Source of the DNA: Fragilaria crotonensis
Taxonomy: Eukaryota; Bacillariophyta; Fragilariophyceae; Fragilariales; Fragilariaceae
Reading direction: 5' to 3'
Length of the DNA stretch: 51,801 nt
Assembly (NCBI GenBank): GCA_022925895.1
Contig: JAKSYS010000448.1
Span: 1-51,801, forward strand
In this document: one piece after another, positions 1 through 11,478 of the stretch
How positions within the stretch are numbered: the first letter of the stretch is position 1
Layout of the letters: each line of letters starts with the position of its first letter
Translations under genes and position numbers: made by a program
The notes under the pieces: generated by a model
What the model saw: only the letters and a program-made list of their open reading frames with translations
What the model was told of the DNA's origin: nothing
Databases searched by the model: none

Positions 1-290
1 TATATCCGGACGGAGGAGTAGTTGCTAACCGTTTAGGTATATATGTACAGTACAAGTACAAGATTCAACACGTTGTGAAGAACAGAATGGAAGGGGTATT
101 CTCATGTTTCATGCTGCACTCGCACTATTTCGCACGATCCTCACGAATTCCTATGTCATACTCCGAGTACTCTCTAGAGAAGCGTACTGGAGTACCGAAC
201 CTAGTACCAGTACCTACCAGTTTCATACACAACCACATTGCAGCATTGAGATCGCGCACGAAGCGAATTGTTCAGCCTTTCTTACATCCC

Positions 291-1871
291 ATGATGATCC
301 CTTCTTTTCCATCATGGTCGATTGCATCGCTGGTTACCGTCGCCGTCGGACTTGCAGCGCCCTGTATTTCGGTCTGACCTACGTCTTCCAAGTTCGTAAA
401 CAAAGGAAACAATTTGCAACACTCCCACACCGCCCAACGCGCACTGGCTACTCGGTCACATCTCCAGTCTTGGTGGAGACTTTCGTACCGGCCAGCCGCG
501 ATTAACTCAGGACTATTCCAACAAATATGGACAAACAGCACTTTGGTTCATGTCCAGAAAGGCTGTTACTGTCACCAGCGTCGACGATGCACGAGCCGTG
601 TTGAATGGATCCAACTACCGAAAGCCTGTCCCCGCTTTTCGGGTCCACATGGACAAATTTCTCGGTCCCCAAAATATTGGTTTTCTCACTGGGAAGGAAT
701 GGAAATTTCATCGCAGTTCCATCCTGCGAGCCTTCACTCCTGCTGCACTTAATGAGGCACAGCCGGAAATTCTAAAGGTAATGTCTGTATTGCTCGCGTC
801 ACTCAAGGAACATGGGAATTCCCACGAACCAATTCAGAGAGATATTGGAGCCCTCATGAAGATGATTACCATTGATATTTTTGGTCAAACCGCCCTAAGT
901 CGAGACTTGGGCTGCTGTAGCAAGCTCCAACCTTCGTCTCTCGCCATTGCATTTGATTACTTGGGAGAAGAGTTGAGCAGGCGACTGTTCAATCCGTCGT
1001 CTGTGACAGATTATTTCTACTGGATTCCAACAGCGCGAAATCGTCGTCACCATCGAGAACGAAAGCTTCTACAAGATTTTCTGGGAGAGCTCGTCCGAGA
1101 ACGATTGGCCATGCCGAAGGATAAACGCCCCAAAGACTTGCTGAATGGGCTTTTGCTGGGCATGGAGGAGGGCAAGGACAATATTGACAGCAGTCACCTT
1201 CCGAGACTGCAGTTTCGGACGTGCTCATGTCCTTGCTGTTTGCAGGCTACGATACGACTTCCATCACATTGACGTACGCACTGTACCATATCGCGACGTT
1301 TCCAGACGTGAGAAGACGTGCTGGCTGAGATTGCTCAAGCAGGTGTGACCAATCTAGACGCATTGCCATACTGCAAGGGTGTCCTATTGGAAACGCTGCG
1401 TTTATACCCTCCAGCCATTTTCACTTCGCGAACGTTGGAAAAACCATTGACACTCAGCGGAGGATTGACTCTGCCTCCGGACACCTTCGCAATGATCCCC
1501 ATCTGGACCATTCAGCGCATGGAGGAACACTTTGAACGCCCTGCCGAATTTCGCCCTGATCGATGGGCGTATCAAGATGAAGACGGGGTATGGAAGGAGC
1601 GGTTTGAGAACGACACTGTCGCGTCGCCCAGTGCTGGAGGCCACAAGGATGGAATCGCCCCAGCCAATCGCAAAGCCTTTTAGCCTTTTCAGGTGGCGCT
1701 CGTTCCTGTGCCGGCACGAAATTTGCCATGACCGAAGCCGTCTTGGTATTGGCGCAACTTGTCAACTCTTTCGTTGGAACTCCTCCCGACTATGAGCTCG
1801 TCCCAGAGCGTGTTGGTCTCGTTCAAAGGCCACGAGATGATATGATCATGACACTGAAATGGAGGGAGTGA
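291..1871 (+). pseudogene. Cytochrome P450, frameshifted
   Basis: A haem-thiolate monooxygenase spread over several frames. In order: a hydrophobic N-terminal anchor from the ATG at 291; a proline-rich hinge (PTPPNAHWLLGHI, near 424-460); the long uninterrupted part from 550 to about 1200; the oxygen-binding I-helix AGYDTTS near 1245; the K-helix ExxR in ETLRLYPP near 1391; the FRPDRW motif near 1548; and the cysteine ligand loop FSGGARSCAG near 1683-1712. The stop is at 1869. Frame changes are needed near 355, 420, 1200, 1325 and 1680. None of the pieces contains an in-frame stop and all signature residues are present, so the breaks look like recent or technical indels rather than old decay. 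The anchor suggests ER membrane location. The substrate cannot be told; the general look (long N-terminal half, PPxxF after ExxR) is that of the CYP4/CYP97-like clan, which is inference. Confidence 0.85.
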
Positions 1872-2710
1872 GGATTGTATGCCGTTCTGTTTTTTAATCT
1901 TATGTTTACCTCACCCATCACAACGGTCAACCGCATCGTAGACGACATGTATCAATGGAAGAATCGTTAAAGACCATGCTCTATTTCAACAATTTCTTTA
2001 ATGCTTAGATTGACCTGAGAATGTTCGGCCCGCGTCGTCATTGTACCTCTCATTCACTCATGTCTTATGAGCCTTAGTCTCAAATTCCCAACGGATAGTT
2101 CACATTGACTACTTTAGCATTGGAGCATATGTGTATAGCTTTATGAGTAATGAAGTCTGGAGTCTGTGGTATTGGAAGCACGGAGCACCGTGAATCTTCA
2201 AGTCACCGTTCTGTGACTTGTCTTGACCAAACAGCAGACTGTTCACGTCAATGCGTAATCAAGGTGCTCTCCTCATTTTTGACAGACCCCTTGTACGGTA
2301 GAATATGGATATAACAATACATAAGTTGCGTTGCAATCTACATCTTCCCAAAGTCTATCGATCATGGTTCTCTTCCTTTCTTCGTGGTTGGTAACATCCC
2401 TGGTCATTGGAGTTGTCATAATTCTGATTGCTCTGTGGTTTCGAAGGATTCGCCTCACTTAGATGCTTCAGGAAAGGAGGCCCTTCCGCGGACTCCCGCA
2501 CTGTAAGTTCGAACTCCCTCGATACTTTGAATTGTACCCCAAAATGCAGGCACTGTTGAATCGCCTCGTTATGATATGCTCATGACGATGACATCGAGGA
2601 AGTGAAGCTGCCGCAAATAATCACGACAGAGCTGGCTTTAAACTTTCATTGACGGTACGCGATCGTCAAGAAAAGCGTGTTCTATGCAATGCTGTTCGGC
2701 ATAGCCAATG
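1872..2710. other. Intergenic, no gene seen
   Basis: Spacer between the P450 gene and the 3' end of the opposite-strand receptor gene. Only short unconserved reading frames are present. Both neighbouring genes end towards this spacer (convergent), so it should hold two 3' ends; no clear terminator or polyadenylation signal was identified. Confidence 0.5.
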
Positions 2711-5571
2711 CTACTCATTCAGAACATGCTCTTTCGAACCCTCGTCCATTGTCGGTAGATCAAAACTCCGATTGCGGGGACGAGCACTTTCAAAGCGAGA
2801 AGTCGAAAGGCCACCAAATGAGACACGAGAACTTCCATCTAGATTTGATGTCGAAAGTCCACCTAACGAGTCATCAAAACTCGATTGTCTCAACTCGAGA
2901 CAGGGACGACCTCTGCAGTGGCAGCTTTCGACAGGGAGCTTCTTTTAAATTCGCACTGGCTACTCTCGCTCGTATCGCTTCAATCGTATCCGAAGGAGGA
3001 AGACTCTGGACGCTGGCGCCACTGGAGCGACGACCAACATTTGCGCTGTGACGTGCGCCAGACCCTTGTTGCATGGATGTTTTCCAGGCAGACACCGTCA
3101 ATGACCGTGATTGCTCAACATTGATCAGTCGGAGCTTGAAACAAATAGAGGGAGTAAAATGGCGAAGCATAGGAGAGTGACGAGAATGGATCGAACCACA
3201 AGGTCGACCTTCGGCCTTTCCTTGACAGAAAAATCATAGGAACTCCAATAAGTAAACTTTCGAGAACACTAAGCATCGACAGGCCAATGTAGCTCGTCTC
3301 GTTGAATTCAGCTGGCATCATTCGTGTCCGATAGGTTTGATAATTGCCAATGACGACAAAGATCAGATTGACGGCAAACAGAGTTCCGACGAAGGCTCGA
3401 TCTGCTTCGGTCTCAGTGTAACCACATCGACCTACAGACTCGATCGACCTGCCGTACTTGTCAAAGTTCATGAGATCCGACCGAATCCATGTCAGCGTGC
3501 GGTAGCAGTCCAACTTATCAGAAGAGCAACATTAATTATCGAAACAAGGACAAACGGGTAGATGACATCCGGATGGTGACATTCTTCCGCCTCATTTTGA
3601 CAGAGTGATGAAATAATAGATTGATACGGAGCGACTTGCAGAGAAGAGACGAACTCGCAGTGCCAAACCCCAACACAAACAACCAAGGAGTAGCCATGCA
3701 GGCGGCGTCCAACCCTGCCTGTGGTATTGGTTCTTGTAGACTCATTGGTATGATACAGGATGCCATGAGCAATGTTCCGGCACACAACATGAGGAGAAAG
3801 AATGGTTGCGACGAACGAACCACGTGCTTTTGTCGGTACCAAATCGTCCAAGCAGCGAAACCGATTGACGCTAGAATGGCCAAAACTGACAAGGACCACA
3901 TGAATGCTTGAATTCCCAACGGTAGGTCATTGTTGGACACTTCGATTGGCGGCAACTCCATGGACGTTCCGATGAGCCTCCGTTGAAAACAAATGGTGAC
4001 AAAATTGTGACGTTGCCGCTCGCTACGCGTATTGTGCAGATGCTCGCACGTCAAGCCCAATGCTTTATCGTCGGCGGAAATGACCACATTCATGACATTG
4101 AACGCCAATCCATTCGAAGTTCTTGTGCCAGTCACTGGATCGAAAGAAATTGGTCCGGATACGCCTTCAAATTGAGTTGATTTGACTTGCAGCAACATTT
4201 GATCAGAAGTAATGAACTCTTCCTGGGAATCGCACAATGCGATACCGAGGGACATGATTGCATCGTAATTCGTGTACTGGTACAGAGAGGGCGTCGCAGC
4301 AAAGTGAAAACCTTCAAAAGTCGTCAAATTATCATGCCTCGAAATATAGTAATCAATAAGCTCTTGATCCTTCCCCATTTCCGCCATGGCTTGTTCAAAT
4401 GGAGGATACGGCGGTGGACTGAACAATATGACACCAATTCCGGAAAGGGCTTGTGCAATGGCGCGGTCCTCTGCGACCGTCGCTTGGAGCGTCGTATTGT
4501 AAAACGAAGGTAACAGGAGTGGGGCAAATCCATCACCAAAGTGCCACGAATACAGTGGATTCCCAATAACACCGGCATTCATCCCTTCTGTCACAATCAT
4601 TTTGACGCTGGTCGTCGCCGCCGAAATTATACCAAACATATATCGCATTCCCGTTCCCTTGAGTTCCAGCATGGCCCTCCGTATGGATTCAACATCACCA
4701 CCTTCATAGGGGACGGCCTTGATGATAATGTTTTGTTCACTCGCGGCAGATGCCAAATCCTTGGCAAATTGGCTCCCGTACGCGTCTCGGATAAAGAGAA
4801 CACCCAATCGAGTCACGTGCAAGTGTTGAGTATAATGCCGCGGCACGGGCATCGACGGCATTGGTCGGGACTGTCCTCATGAATGTGGGAGATTGGTCCT
4901 TATTTTCTAGAAGATGATGTGGAAGCACAATTCATGTGCGGTATGTTGTAGGATCCTGAAATAATGGAAAGTGGTACAGATGAGGAGGAGCGAAAATCTC
5001 CCAAAATTGATACTGGTTGAGGATTTTGAAGGGAGCGTTTCTCAACACGTGAATTGTAGAGAAGGCGTGATGCTTGAATGGGAGAAAATGAAGAATCCTT
5101 CATGTCCATGGTCAAGTAAACATTGCAATTCGCTAGTCGTTCCGACAAGTACGGCAAAACCTGGTCTGATCGTTGGTTGAAATGATGCATCGCCAGAAAT
5201 CCGGCAGCCTCAATGTAAATATTCGTTGTCGCAGGACTCTTGACTCCGTTCGTGATTTGCGTACTCGGCATTATGCTCAAGATGTGAGCAAGTCGATAGC
5301 TATCCACTTTGATGACAGCCGAGGATGTTGAGAATTCAACACTTTCACCTCCTGATATTCGAAGATCATCCCAATATGATAACGACCTGTTTGTATTGTC
5401 ATCTGCGTACTGATATTGTCTAGCCTTCGATGCTGTGGTTGGTGCCGAATTATTCGATGATTGATCCATGCTAGCTGCGAAATGCAGCATTTGAAGTGAA
5501 TCCATGAATGGCAACACGATCGATCCGAAATTGATATGCAATGGACTCAGTACCTGCGTTCGATGCGTCAC
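2711..5571 (-). pseudogene. Class C GPCR (GABA-B receptor-like), frameshifted
   Basis: A receptor with a Venus-flytrap ligand domain and seven membrane helices, in pieces on the minus strand. 5571-4900 holds the first lobe (GFLAMHHFNQRS, then ISGSYNIPHMNCAS). 4861-3590 holds the second lobe (GVLFIRDAYGSQFA; GVSGPISFDP), then helices 1-3 (IQAFMWSLSVLAILASIGF; SQPFFLLMLCAGTLLM; ACMATPWLFVLGFGTA). Helices 4-6 follow in two further frames (YPFVLVSIINVALLISWTA; then FGTL-type segments and IGLSMLSVLESLLIGVP at about 3490-3230). Helix 7 (SILVTLLCFAILLPLFV, about 3195-3135) and a Ser/Arg-rich cytoplasmic tail ending at 2711 each need another shift. Helix order, the CM.PW motif and the loop ESVGRCG are typical of diatom GABA-B-like receptors. 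At least five single-base shifts, near 4890, 4830, 3590, 3507 and 3215, but no in-frame stops. The N-terminus is uncertain: a hydrophobic stretch at about 5630-5590 in another frame may be the signal anchor. The ligand is unknown. Confidence 0.8.
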
Positions 5572-5962
5572 TCTCTATTCGAATGTATACAGCGACGGCC
5601 ACGGCAGCAACGATGATTGGCAAATGCCAATAAAGCGTAGATTGATATAGTGTTCCTTTTCGATACTGGCGTGGTTCAAGATAATGGTGCGTTGTGCAGG
5701 AAGCGCCCCATGACTTCCCGTTAAGTTGTACGACTACATACATATATATAGTATGATCGCTGGCCGGAAAGCCAAACCAACATGCTCGTGTCTTTCCTCC
5801 AAAAAAGCTCCAGCTTTGTCTACAATTTGTCTCGTAGATGACCTTCTTTGTTGTTCCAATGATATGAATTAACGACCTCAATGACTCCTGGACGCAGAAT
5901 AGGAACCTCGTGAAAGGTCTACCAATACATCTACATTCATTGACATTTTCGGTGTGAGACAT

Positions 5963-6373
5963 GGATATGCCCCTTGAAGAAACTTGCCTCCTCCTAACTT
6001 CCTCTTAAACTCGAATATTTACTATTTACGTTTTATTACTGTCGATTTCATCTTCATCTATCTGTCGAGGGACTTTTCCACGGACAACGAACCATGGCTT
6101 GTCCTTCCAAGGACATGTTTCCTACACATAACTAAGCGTATGATACATTTGGCAAACAGGCATGATGCATGAAGAATAGAAACAACGAATGCGACATATT
6201 TGGCCGTGAGTTTTTGGAAGAGCATGACTGCGCAGAACAAATTCGTGCACGCGCGGCATGGAACAGCACTCGGCGCATGTCACCGAAGATAGCTTCGCTC
6301 CATATGCGAAATGCGAACTCATCGCACGCCAGCTGTCAACATGCACCCAATTGTTGTTACTGGTAGAAATGAC
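5963..6373. promoter_or_regulatory. Divergent spacer between receptor and DUF3067 gene
   Basis: The receptor gene runs left and the DUF3067 gene runs right from this spacer, so it should contain both promoters. It is AT-rich around 5990-6060. No convincing TATA box or other element could be placed. Confidence 0.3.
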
Positions 6374-7129
6374 ATGCTACTGCTGACCCTCTTTATTGTT
6401 TTCATATTGAAATGCCATTCATTTCTGATTTTGCCCCATCATCATCATCATCATCATCATTATGCTACTCACAAGATACAGTCGTGCATTCGGAATCGGT
6501 TCTTGTTGTTGGGAGCGGAGCGTTCCAACAATAATGACAACAGGACGAACGTTTGGAATGGAATTTCCCTACTGTGGGAGGAAGTTATTGAAATGTCAAC
6601 CTATGGTCCCAGCGAACGACGAATGAGGAAAAAGGCTAGACAAGCTGCGAACGCAAGACAAAGTCAACAAGAGGAGGAGGATGCATTATCGTTAGGGAAC
6701 TTTCGAAAGGCAGTGGCCAATCAAGCATCCTCATTATCCAGTAATGATGTTGTTGATGATGACAACGACCCAACTATGATGGTCAACAAACAAAGCAACT
6801 TGGAGTTTGATGGCTATGCCCTGCGTGATTTGCTAGTGGCAAAATGGGGTGTTGCTCTGGATGTGGATTTTCAACGAGTTGCTGGTGACTCGGTCTACTG
6901 TACGATCCTTCCAGTGGCATTTGGATCGCGCAAATGCCAGCATGAAACGGAACTGGCCTACCTTATGCATTTACAAGGTGTGGTGGAGGTACTCGAAAAA
7001 TACCAAAACCTGGATTTGTTTGTTGACTTTATTGCAACGACGCCAAAAGTCCCAAAGGCAGGGACAGATTCAGTGCCATTTCGAATGGAATTGAGTGACA
7101 ATGATCTCAACAAGATTCTGAACAAGTAG
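6374..7129 (+). CDS. DUF3067 family protein, predicted plastid-targeted
   Basis: A single uninterrupted gene of about 250 residues. The C-terminal 105 residues match my memory of the DUF3067 family of cyanobacteria and plastid-bearing eukaryotes: ALRDLLVAKWGVALDVDF, a stretch ending in AYLMHLQGVVEVLEKY, then FVDFIATTPKVPKAG and a final VPFRMEL. Its function is unknown. The N-terminus from the ATG at 6374 is a hydrophobic signal (LLLTLFIVFILK) followed by CHS|FLIL, that is, a phenylalanine at the expected cleavage point as in diatom bipartite plastid presequences; a run of eight histidines follows. The same frame is open upstream to an ATG at 6311, but that start would bury the signal peptide, so 6374 is preferred. 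A Lys/Arg/Gln/Glu-rich linker (ERRMRKKARQAANARQSQQEEE) joins the two parts. Confidence 0.75.
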   Translation: MLLLTLFIVFILKCHSFLILPHHHHHHHHYATHKIQSCIRNRFLLLGAERSNNNDNRTNVWNGISLLWEEVIEMSTYGPSERRMRKKARQAANARQSQQEEEDALSLGNFRKAVANQASSLSSNDVVDDDNDPTMMVNKQSNLEFDGYALRDLLVAKWGVALDVDFQRVAGDSVYCTILPVAFGSRKCQHETELAYLMHLQGVVEVLEKYQNLDLFVDFIATTPKVPKAGTDSVPFRMELSDNDLNKILNK

Positions 7130-7646
7130 TCCTGTATAGTTGGGTGGGGGCTCGAGTCCTACAGTTCACCCGTTCACCCTCTATCATAACATCTTAACTT
7201 GTACATTCGTCAAGCAGCTACAACTGTACCACTCTGTTCCAAAAAAAGAGTGCCATTTGATTTTGGTTAGGGTTCTCATTTGGTGTCTTTGGTCATTATG
7301 CTGTAGACCATCAGTATATCTCAACGTTTGCCACTGGACAACACGGCGAGTTGAGTGGCGAACTGGTGAATTGAGTCCGAAGTACTAGCACCAGTGCTAC
7401 CGGTAGTGGCGTAGAGTTGACGAATAAGACAGTAGCCTCGGAAAAAATTACATTTTTATCTTTTTGATCCATTCTAATTCACAAACAAACTTTACGGCAC
7501 AACACGTCACAAAACTGATGAGGTCGACAATGGCATCCTGCCAACACCGGAGCATGCTTCTACTCTTCTTCTATTATTCTGCAAACTTGAGCAGGTAGTT
7601 GGGTTTGTTGGCGCCCCTCCCAGTTTTCATCAAACCAAACATTTGC
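7130..7646. other. Intergenic, no gene seen
   Basis: Spacer between the DUF3067 gene and the hydrolase gene, both on the plus strand. It should hold the 3' end of the first and the promoter of the second. No motif stands out. Confidence 0.4.
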
Positions 7647-8632
7647 ATGGTCGCCATGATCGTTCGTCCAGGCCGCGTCATCACCGTCACTCTTACAGTG
7701 TTGGCAGCAGCTTATTCGCCGCTGCTACGAATACGGGTACTTTGCTGGTATCGCGTTCAGATGGCAATGAGTACAAACTGGCATACCGTATAGTTCGACC
7801 CATGACACTATCGTCGCGACAAGCCGCTCCCGTCGTGGTCCTACATGGTGGACCATCTCTACCTGCCGACTATTTGTATCCTCTCGAACAAGCGGTAGAG
7901 TACCGATCGATTGTATTTTACGATCAAATTGGATGTGGTCGGAGTGATGAGCCTAACGATAAGGCATGTTATTCAATCGACATGGCGTTGGATGACTTGG
8001 AAGCCTTGTTGAAGATACTTGGAATCAGACGATTTCATTTGTACGGCCAAAGCTTTGGTGGTATTCTGGCCTACGAATATCTGAAACGACGGACGCAACA
8101 AAGTCAGCTCAACGTTGCTAAGGATGCAGATCCAGTTTGCCTATCCTGTGTACTATCCTCTACTCCGACAAGTGTCAAGAGAGTGGAGGAGACGTATGAT
8201 CAACTTTTGGATGCACTTGCTCAGGATCCAACATTGGAGGGTATTTCACTACAGGAACGATTCCGCATGACACATCAATGCCGAATGGCTGCATCACCAC
8301 AACCTCTGTTGGACGCCTATGCTCATGCTGGAACGGTCTGGCGTGGTACAGATGCCATCAAGACATGGGAGGCAACTCCCATTTCTGATATCACAAACAT
8401 GGAATCATCGTCGTCATCATCGTCCTCTTTGCCGCCCATGTTGATTCTGCGTGGTGAATATGACTTTGTAACAGAGGAATGCTCTGCGCGTTGGAAGGAG
8501 GTACTATTGCTGCCTGGAACCATCCAGCAGGTTCGATTTCGAGTCCTCAAGAGGTGTTCCCATCATGGATTGCTGGAGGATGGACCAAAGTATGGTGAAG
8601 TACTGGATTCGTTCTTTGCGGAATTCGACTGA
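7647..8632 (+). CDS. Proline iminopeptidase-like alpha/beta hydrolase (family S33)
   Basis: From about 7715 to the stop at 8630 the reading frame encodes an alpha/beta hydrolase close to proline iminopeptidases, which remove N-terminal proline from peptides. Visible: VVVLHGGPSLPADYL (oxyanion HGGP), FYDQIGCGRSDEP, the nucleophile elbow GQSFGG (Ser), the acid in LRGEYDFVTEE, and the histidine in CSHHGLLED. A lid insertion carries a run of eight serines encoded by a TCA/TCG repeat (about 8405-8430). The frame has no suitable ATG before 7802, which would cut off the first strands. The ATG at 7647 lies in another frame and begins a hydrophobic stretch (VITVTLTVLAAA), so a one-base shift near 7710 is likely, as in neighbouring genes. 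That stretch may be a signal peptide. Family assignment is firm; the exact substrate is not. Confidence 0.8.
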
Positions 8633-9464
8633 GAGGATGACATGAAAAATCCATTGCCAGCATACAATCATGAGCTATGGGACTCTGTTCGGCGCAGCAG
8701 TACGAAAGCCTGAAGAACATTAATTGTTTCCTGTTTCTCTCATGACTGAGGTGCACTGAGTGAGCACTCTCAAACATTTTGGTGAGGTAGTTCCGTTGCA
8801 CACCGTCGATCTACACTGCACTCGTTATCGATCAAACATAATCTTTGGCATCCTGATGTGGCTGCTCAGAAAAGTTGTGAGAAAGGCCCGTGTCACGAGG
8901 ATACTGTTGCCCCATGTGTGTGTCTGTGTGTGCGCGCAGTTTGGCCTCGACTTCACATCCAAACGAAAACCACTGGTGTGTACACTTTACTGGTATTCCC
9001 CGAACGATGGGCATTTAGTGCCTCGTACTTCTCTAGAATTGGCCCAAGATGAACTCTGCCACATTAGGCCACAGTCTCAATGCATTGCTCCGCCTTCATG
9101 TTTCTAATATGTTTAATTGAAACTCAACCTTTGTCGTAAGCATTGAGAGATCTGTACAATCTAAGCGGCATCTGCATCACTTGGTGTAAACTTGAGGAAA
9201 TATGTTGGTTCTAAGCCATTTTTATGTGGTACTGCAATCCAGTAGTCTGTGGTTTCACGGTTTCACCATATTGTAGGTGCATTTGGAATTTGGATCATAT
9301 TAAATCATAGGGGAAATTACAATATCACGCATTTTTTTGCCACTTCACATCAAAATACCAAGTGTACCCATCACAGATTACAACATCGCATCACATCGCA
9401 CACACGTCGTACACAGTCCACAGACATCACCTTGTCAGCAACTGTCGAACTTAACCCGAGGAAG
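8633..9464. other. Intergenic with a short TG repeat and a dispersed repeat end
   Basis: No gene is seen. It contains a TG/TC microsatellite around 8915-8935. At 9205-9233 there is a 29-base segment (TTGGTTCTAAGCCATTTTTA and onwards to GTGGTACT) that also occurs at 22931-22961 and, inverted, at 22273-22321, where it forms the ends of a probable MITE. Confidence 0.5.
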
Positions 9465-10483
9465 ATGATCCGGAGTTGCCGACGTGCCATTCGTCACTTA
9501 TGCCAACCTTGCCGTAATGTCAATAACATAAGTAATGCTGATGATGAAAAAGCTTTCATTATGGCAAGCTATACGGGCCGAGTCGAAGTTATTCGTGAGT
9601 TGTTGCAACGCGGCACCGTTGATGTGAACCTCAAGGAATGGCGTGGCCGAACAGCCCTCGTCATTGCAAGTACGGTAGGCCATTTGGAAGTTGTTAGTGA
9701 ATTGTTAAAACATGACATGGTCGATTTGAACGTCCGTGATCGCAATAATGATGAGACTGCCCTCATATGGGCAACCCAAGGAGGAATCTTGGAAGTTGTT
9801 CGGGCATTGTTAAATCATTACAAAGTGGATGTGAACGTCGCTGATGGGGATGGCAACACAGCCCTCATATGGGCTAGCCAATATGGTCATTTGCAAATCG
9901 TTCGTGAATTGTTAAATCACGACAAGCTGGATGTGAACGTCCGCGATTTCAAAAATGGTGCGACAGCCCTCATCGAGGCAATCCAAGAAGGCCACTTGGA
10001 AGTTGTACTTGAGTTGTTAAAACACGACAAAGTGGATGTGAACGTTGCGGATACGGATGGTACGACAGCCCTCATCTGGGCTACCCGATATGGTCGTTTG
10101 GAGGTTGTTCGTGCATTGTTGAAACGCGACAAGGTGGATGTGAACGCCGCAAATAATTATGGTGAGACAGCCCTCATAAGGGCAAGTAGATGCGATCAGG
10201 TGGACATTGTTCTTGAATTGTTAAAACACGACAAGGTGGATGTTAATCTTCAAACTCGCATCGGATGTTCCGCCCTTATCTGGGCGACCCTTAACGGCAG
10301 ATTGGGCGTGGTTTCCGCCTTGTTGACACACAAAACGTGGATTCAATTTTAAAGAATGTTGCAGGATCAACAGCTCTTGATATTGCCCGCAATTGTAATA
10401 TGACTGATATTGCCAGACTTCTTGAGGAGCATGCTAATCTGTGTGCGTCGCCGCAACGCGGAAGAGTGGAAGCGGACGAGTGA
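9465..10483 (+). CDS. Ankyrin repeat protein (9 repeats)
   Basis: Nine tandem ankyrin repeats of 33-35 residues, with the consensus TALIWAxxxGHLEVVxELLKHDKVDVNV, start about 25 residues after the ATG at 9465. The short N-terminus is Arg/Cys-rich (MIRSCRRAIRHLCQPC). The uninterrupted frame stops at 10350 in the eighth repeat, directly after an AAAA run (about 10331-10334); one base there restores NVDSILKNVAGSTALDIAR, a proper repeat 8/9 junction, and the frame then runs to the stop at 10481. I therefore take 10483 as the true end. The repeat-to-repeat similarity and the DKVDVN linker are shared with the large ankyrin gene at 41-44 kb, so the two are probably paralogues. Ankyrin proteins bind other proteins; no catalytic domain is present and no partner can be named. 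Confidence 0.85.
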
Positions 10484-10806
10484 CTCGAACGGGAGTCGAG
10501 AATTGGCGTGGAGACCAGTTGGTTGTTGAATGAAATTGTTTTTGATAATGTCCATAGCACCTTGTTTCATGAATGCATGTTCCCTGCCGGATGTGCAACT
10601 TGATGTGAAAACAACCCCTTCCAGGCTAGCGTCTCGGCGCCCTCGCGCAGTGGAGCTCGAAATCTCTTCTTGGACGTTATTCTTAAGTGACAATGTGGGC
10701 GACCGTGCATGAGGCCGGTGTCGGCGGATCTAGATGGTGTGAGTTATCAATTGCGGCGCTTCGTAAATTCATTACCTTTTTATGTGACATCCTGGTGCGC
10801 CTGTGA
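10484..10806. other. Intergenic, no gene seen
   Basis: Short convergent spacer between the ankyrin gene and a minus-strand reading frame. Nothing recognised. Confidence 0.4.
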
Positions 10807-11421
10807 TCAATGGACGGAGACGTTGGAGTGCCAACAATGATAAGACGACCAAACAAGATATGACAAAGCCGTAATCACACTACAACAAGACGCCAGTGCC
10901 GTGAAGACTGGTGGCTTACCATTCCAAAGCTCCATACTGGCAATTTTGCTGTTGACAGCAGGAACACAACTATCGCGTGTATCTCCCACAATACCCAATG
11001 GAGGACAGGGAGGATCATTGCTATACCAATAAGACTGCCCGTCAGGTATGAAACCGCTCTTTGGGCAAGTTTCAGCCACACAGTTCAAAGACTTGCCATG
11101 GCAATCGCATTTGAGGGAGGATGGCGTCCGACTTGAAAACAATTTCCGTAGTTTTGCAATTGAGCTAGTAAGGGGTGGTCCAGGACAGACGCCACAAGGA
11201 ACATCGCTGGATGGAGTATAAATCTCGGCTACGATGAAGTTGCGGATAGACTGCTTTTCACTCCATTCACCCTCCCCTCTCCGAATGGCTGTCGCTGTGG
11301 AGTAGATGCCGATAGCGTCCAAAAATATATGACGTGATGTGCTCGACCTGATGTCTCCTGTCCAATCCGAGTTATGCTCTTGCGCAGAATAGATCTGTTT
11401 CAACAGAAGTAGCCATGGCAA
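10807..11421 (-). CDS. Hypothetical Cys-rich protein with C-terminal membrane helix
   Basis: An open frame of about 200 residues without recognised homology. The middle is cysteine-rich with a regular look (VPCGVCPGPP, KCDCHGKSLNCVAETCP, DPPCPPLG, DSCVP), as in a secreted or extracellular domain, and the C-terminus has a hydrophobic segment (FTALASCCSVITALSYLVW). There is a stop codon immediately upstream of 11421 and no in-frame ATG near the beginning, so the 5' part is missing: it may be joined by an intron or a frameshift to the repeat-protein gene ending 58 bases upstream at 11479, which lies on the same strand. That join would give a receptor-like layout but is only a guess. Confidence 0.35.
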   Translation of the reverse strand: MPWLLLLKQIYSAQEHNSDWTGDIRSSTSRHIFLDAIGIYSTATAIRRGEGEWSEKQSIRNFIVAEIYTPSSDVPCGVCPGPPLTSSIAKLRKLFSSRTPSSLKCDCHGKSLNCVAETCPKSGFIPDGQSYWYSNDPPCPPLGIVGDTRDSCVPAVNSKIASMELWNGKPPVFTALASCCSVITALSYLVWSSYHCWHSNVSVH

Positions 11422-11478
11422 AGCCTACGATGCTATCGCTTCGTACCATTGAGTATGTAAAACATCGTATCGGCTTAA

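Noticed and set aside
5471-5962. Minus-strand frame of 163 residues upstream of the receptor
   Set aside because: Only a short hydrophobic stretch near its end may belong to the receptor N-terminus; the rest shows nothing recognisable, so it was not called a separate gene.
8915-8935. TG-rich stretch as Z-DNA or regulatory element
   Set aside because: Short imperfect microsatellite without supporting context.
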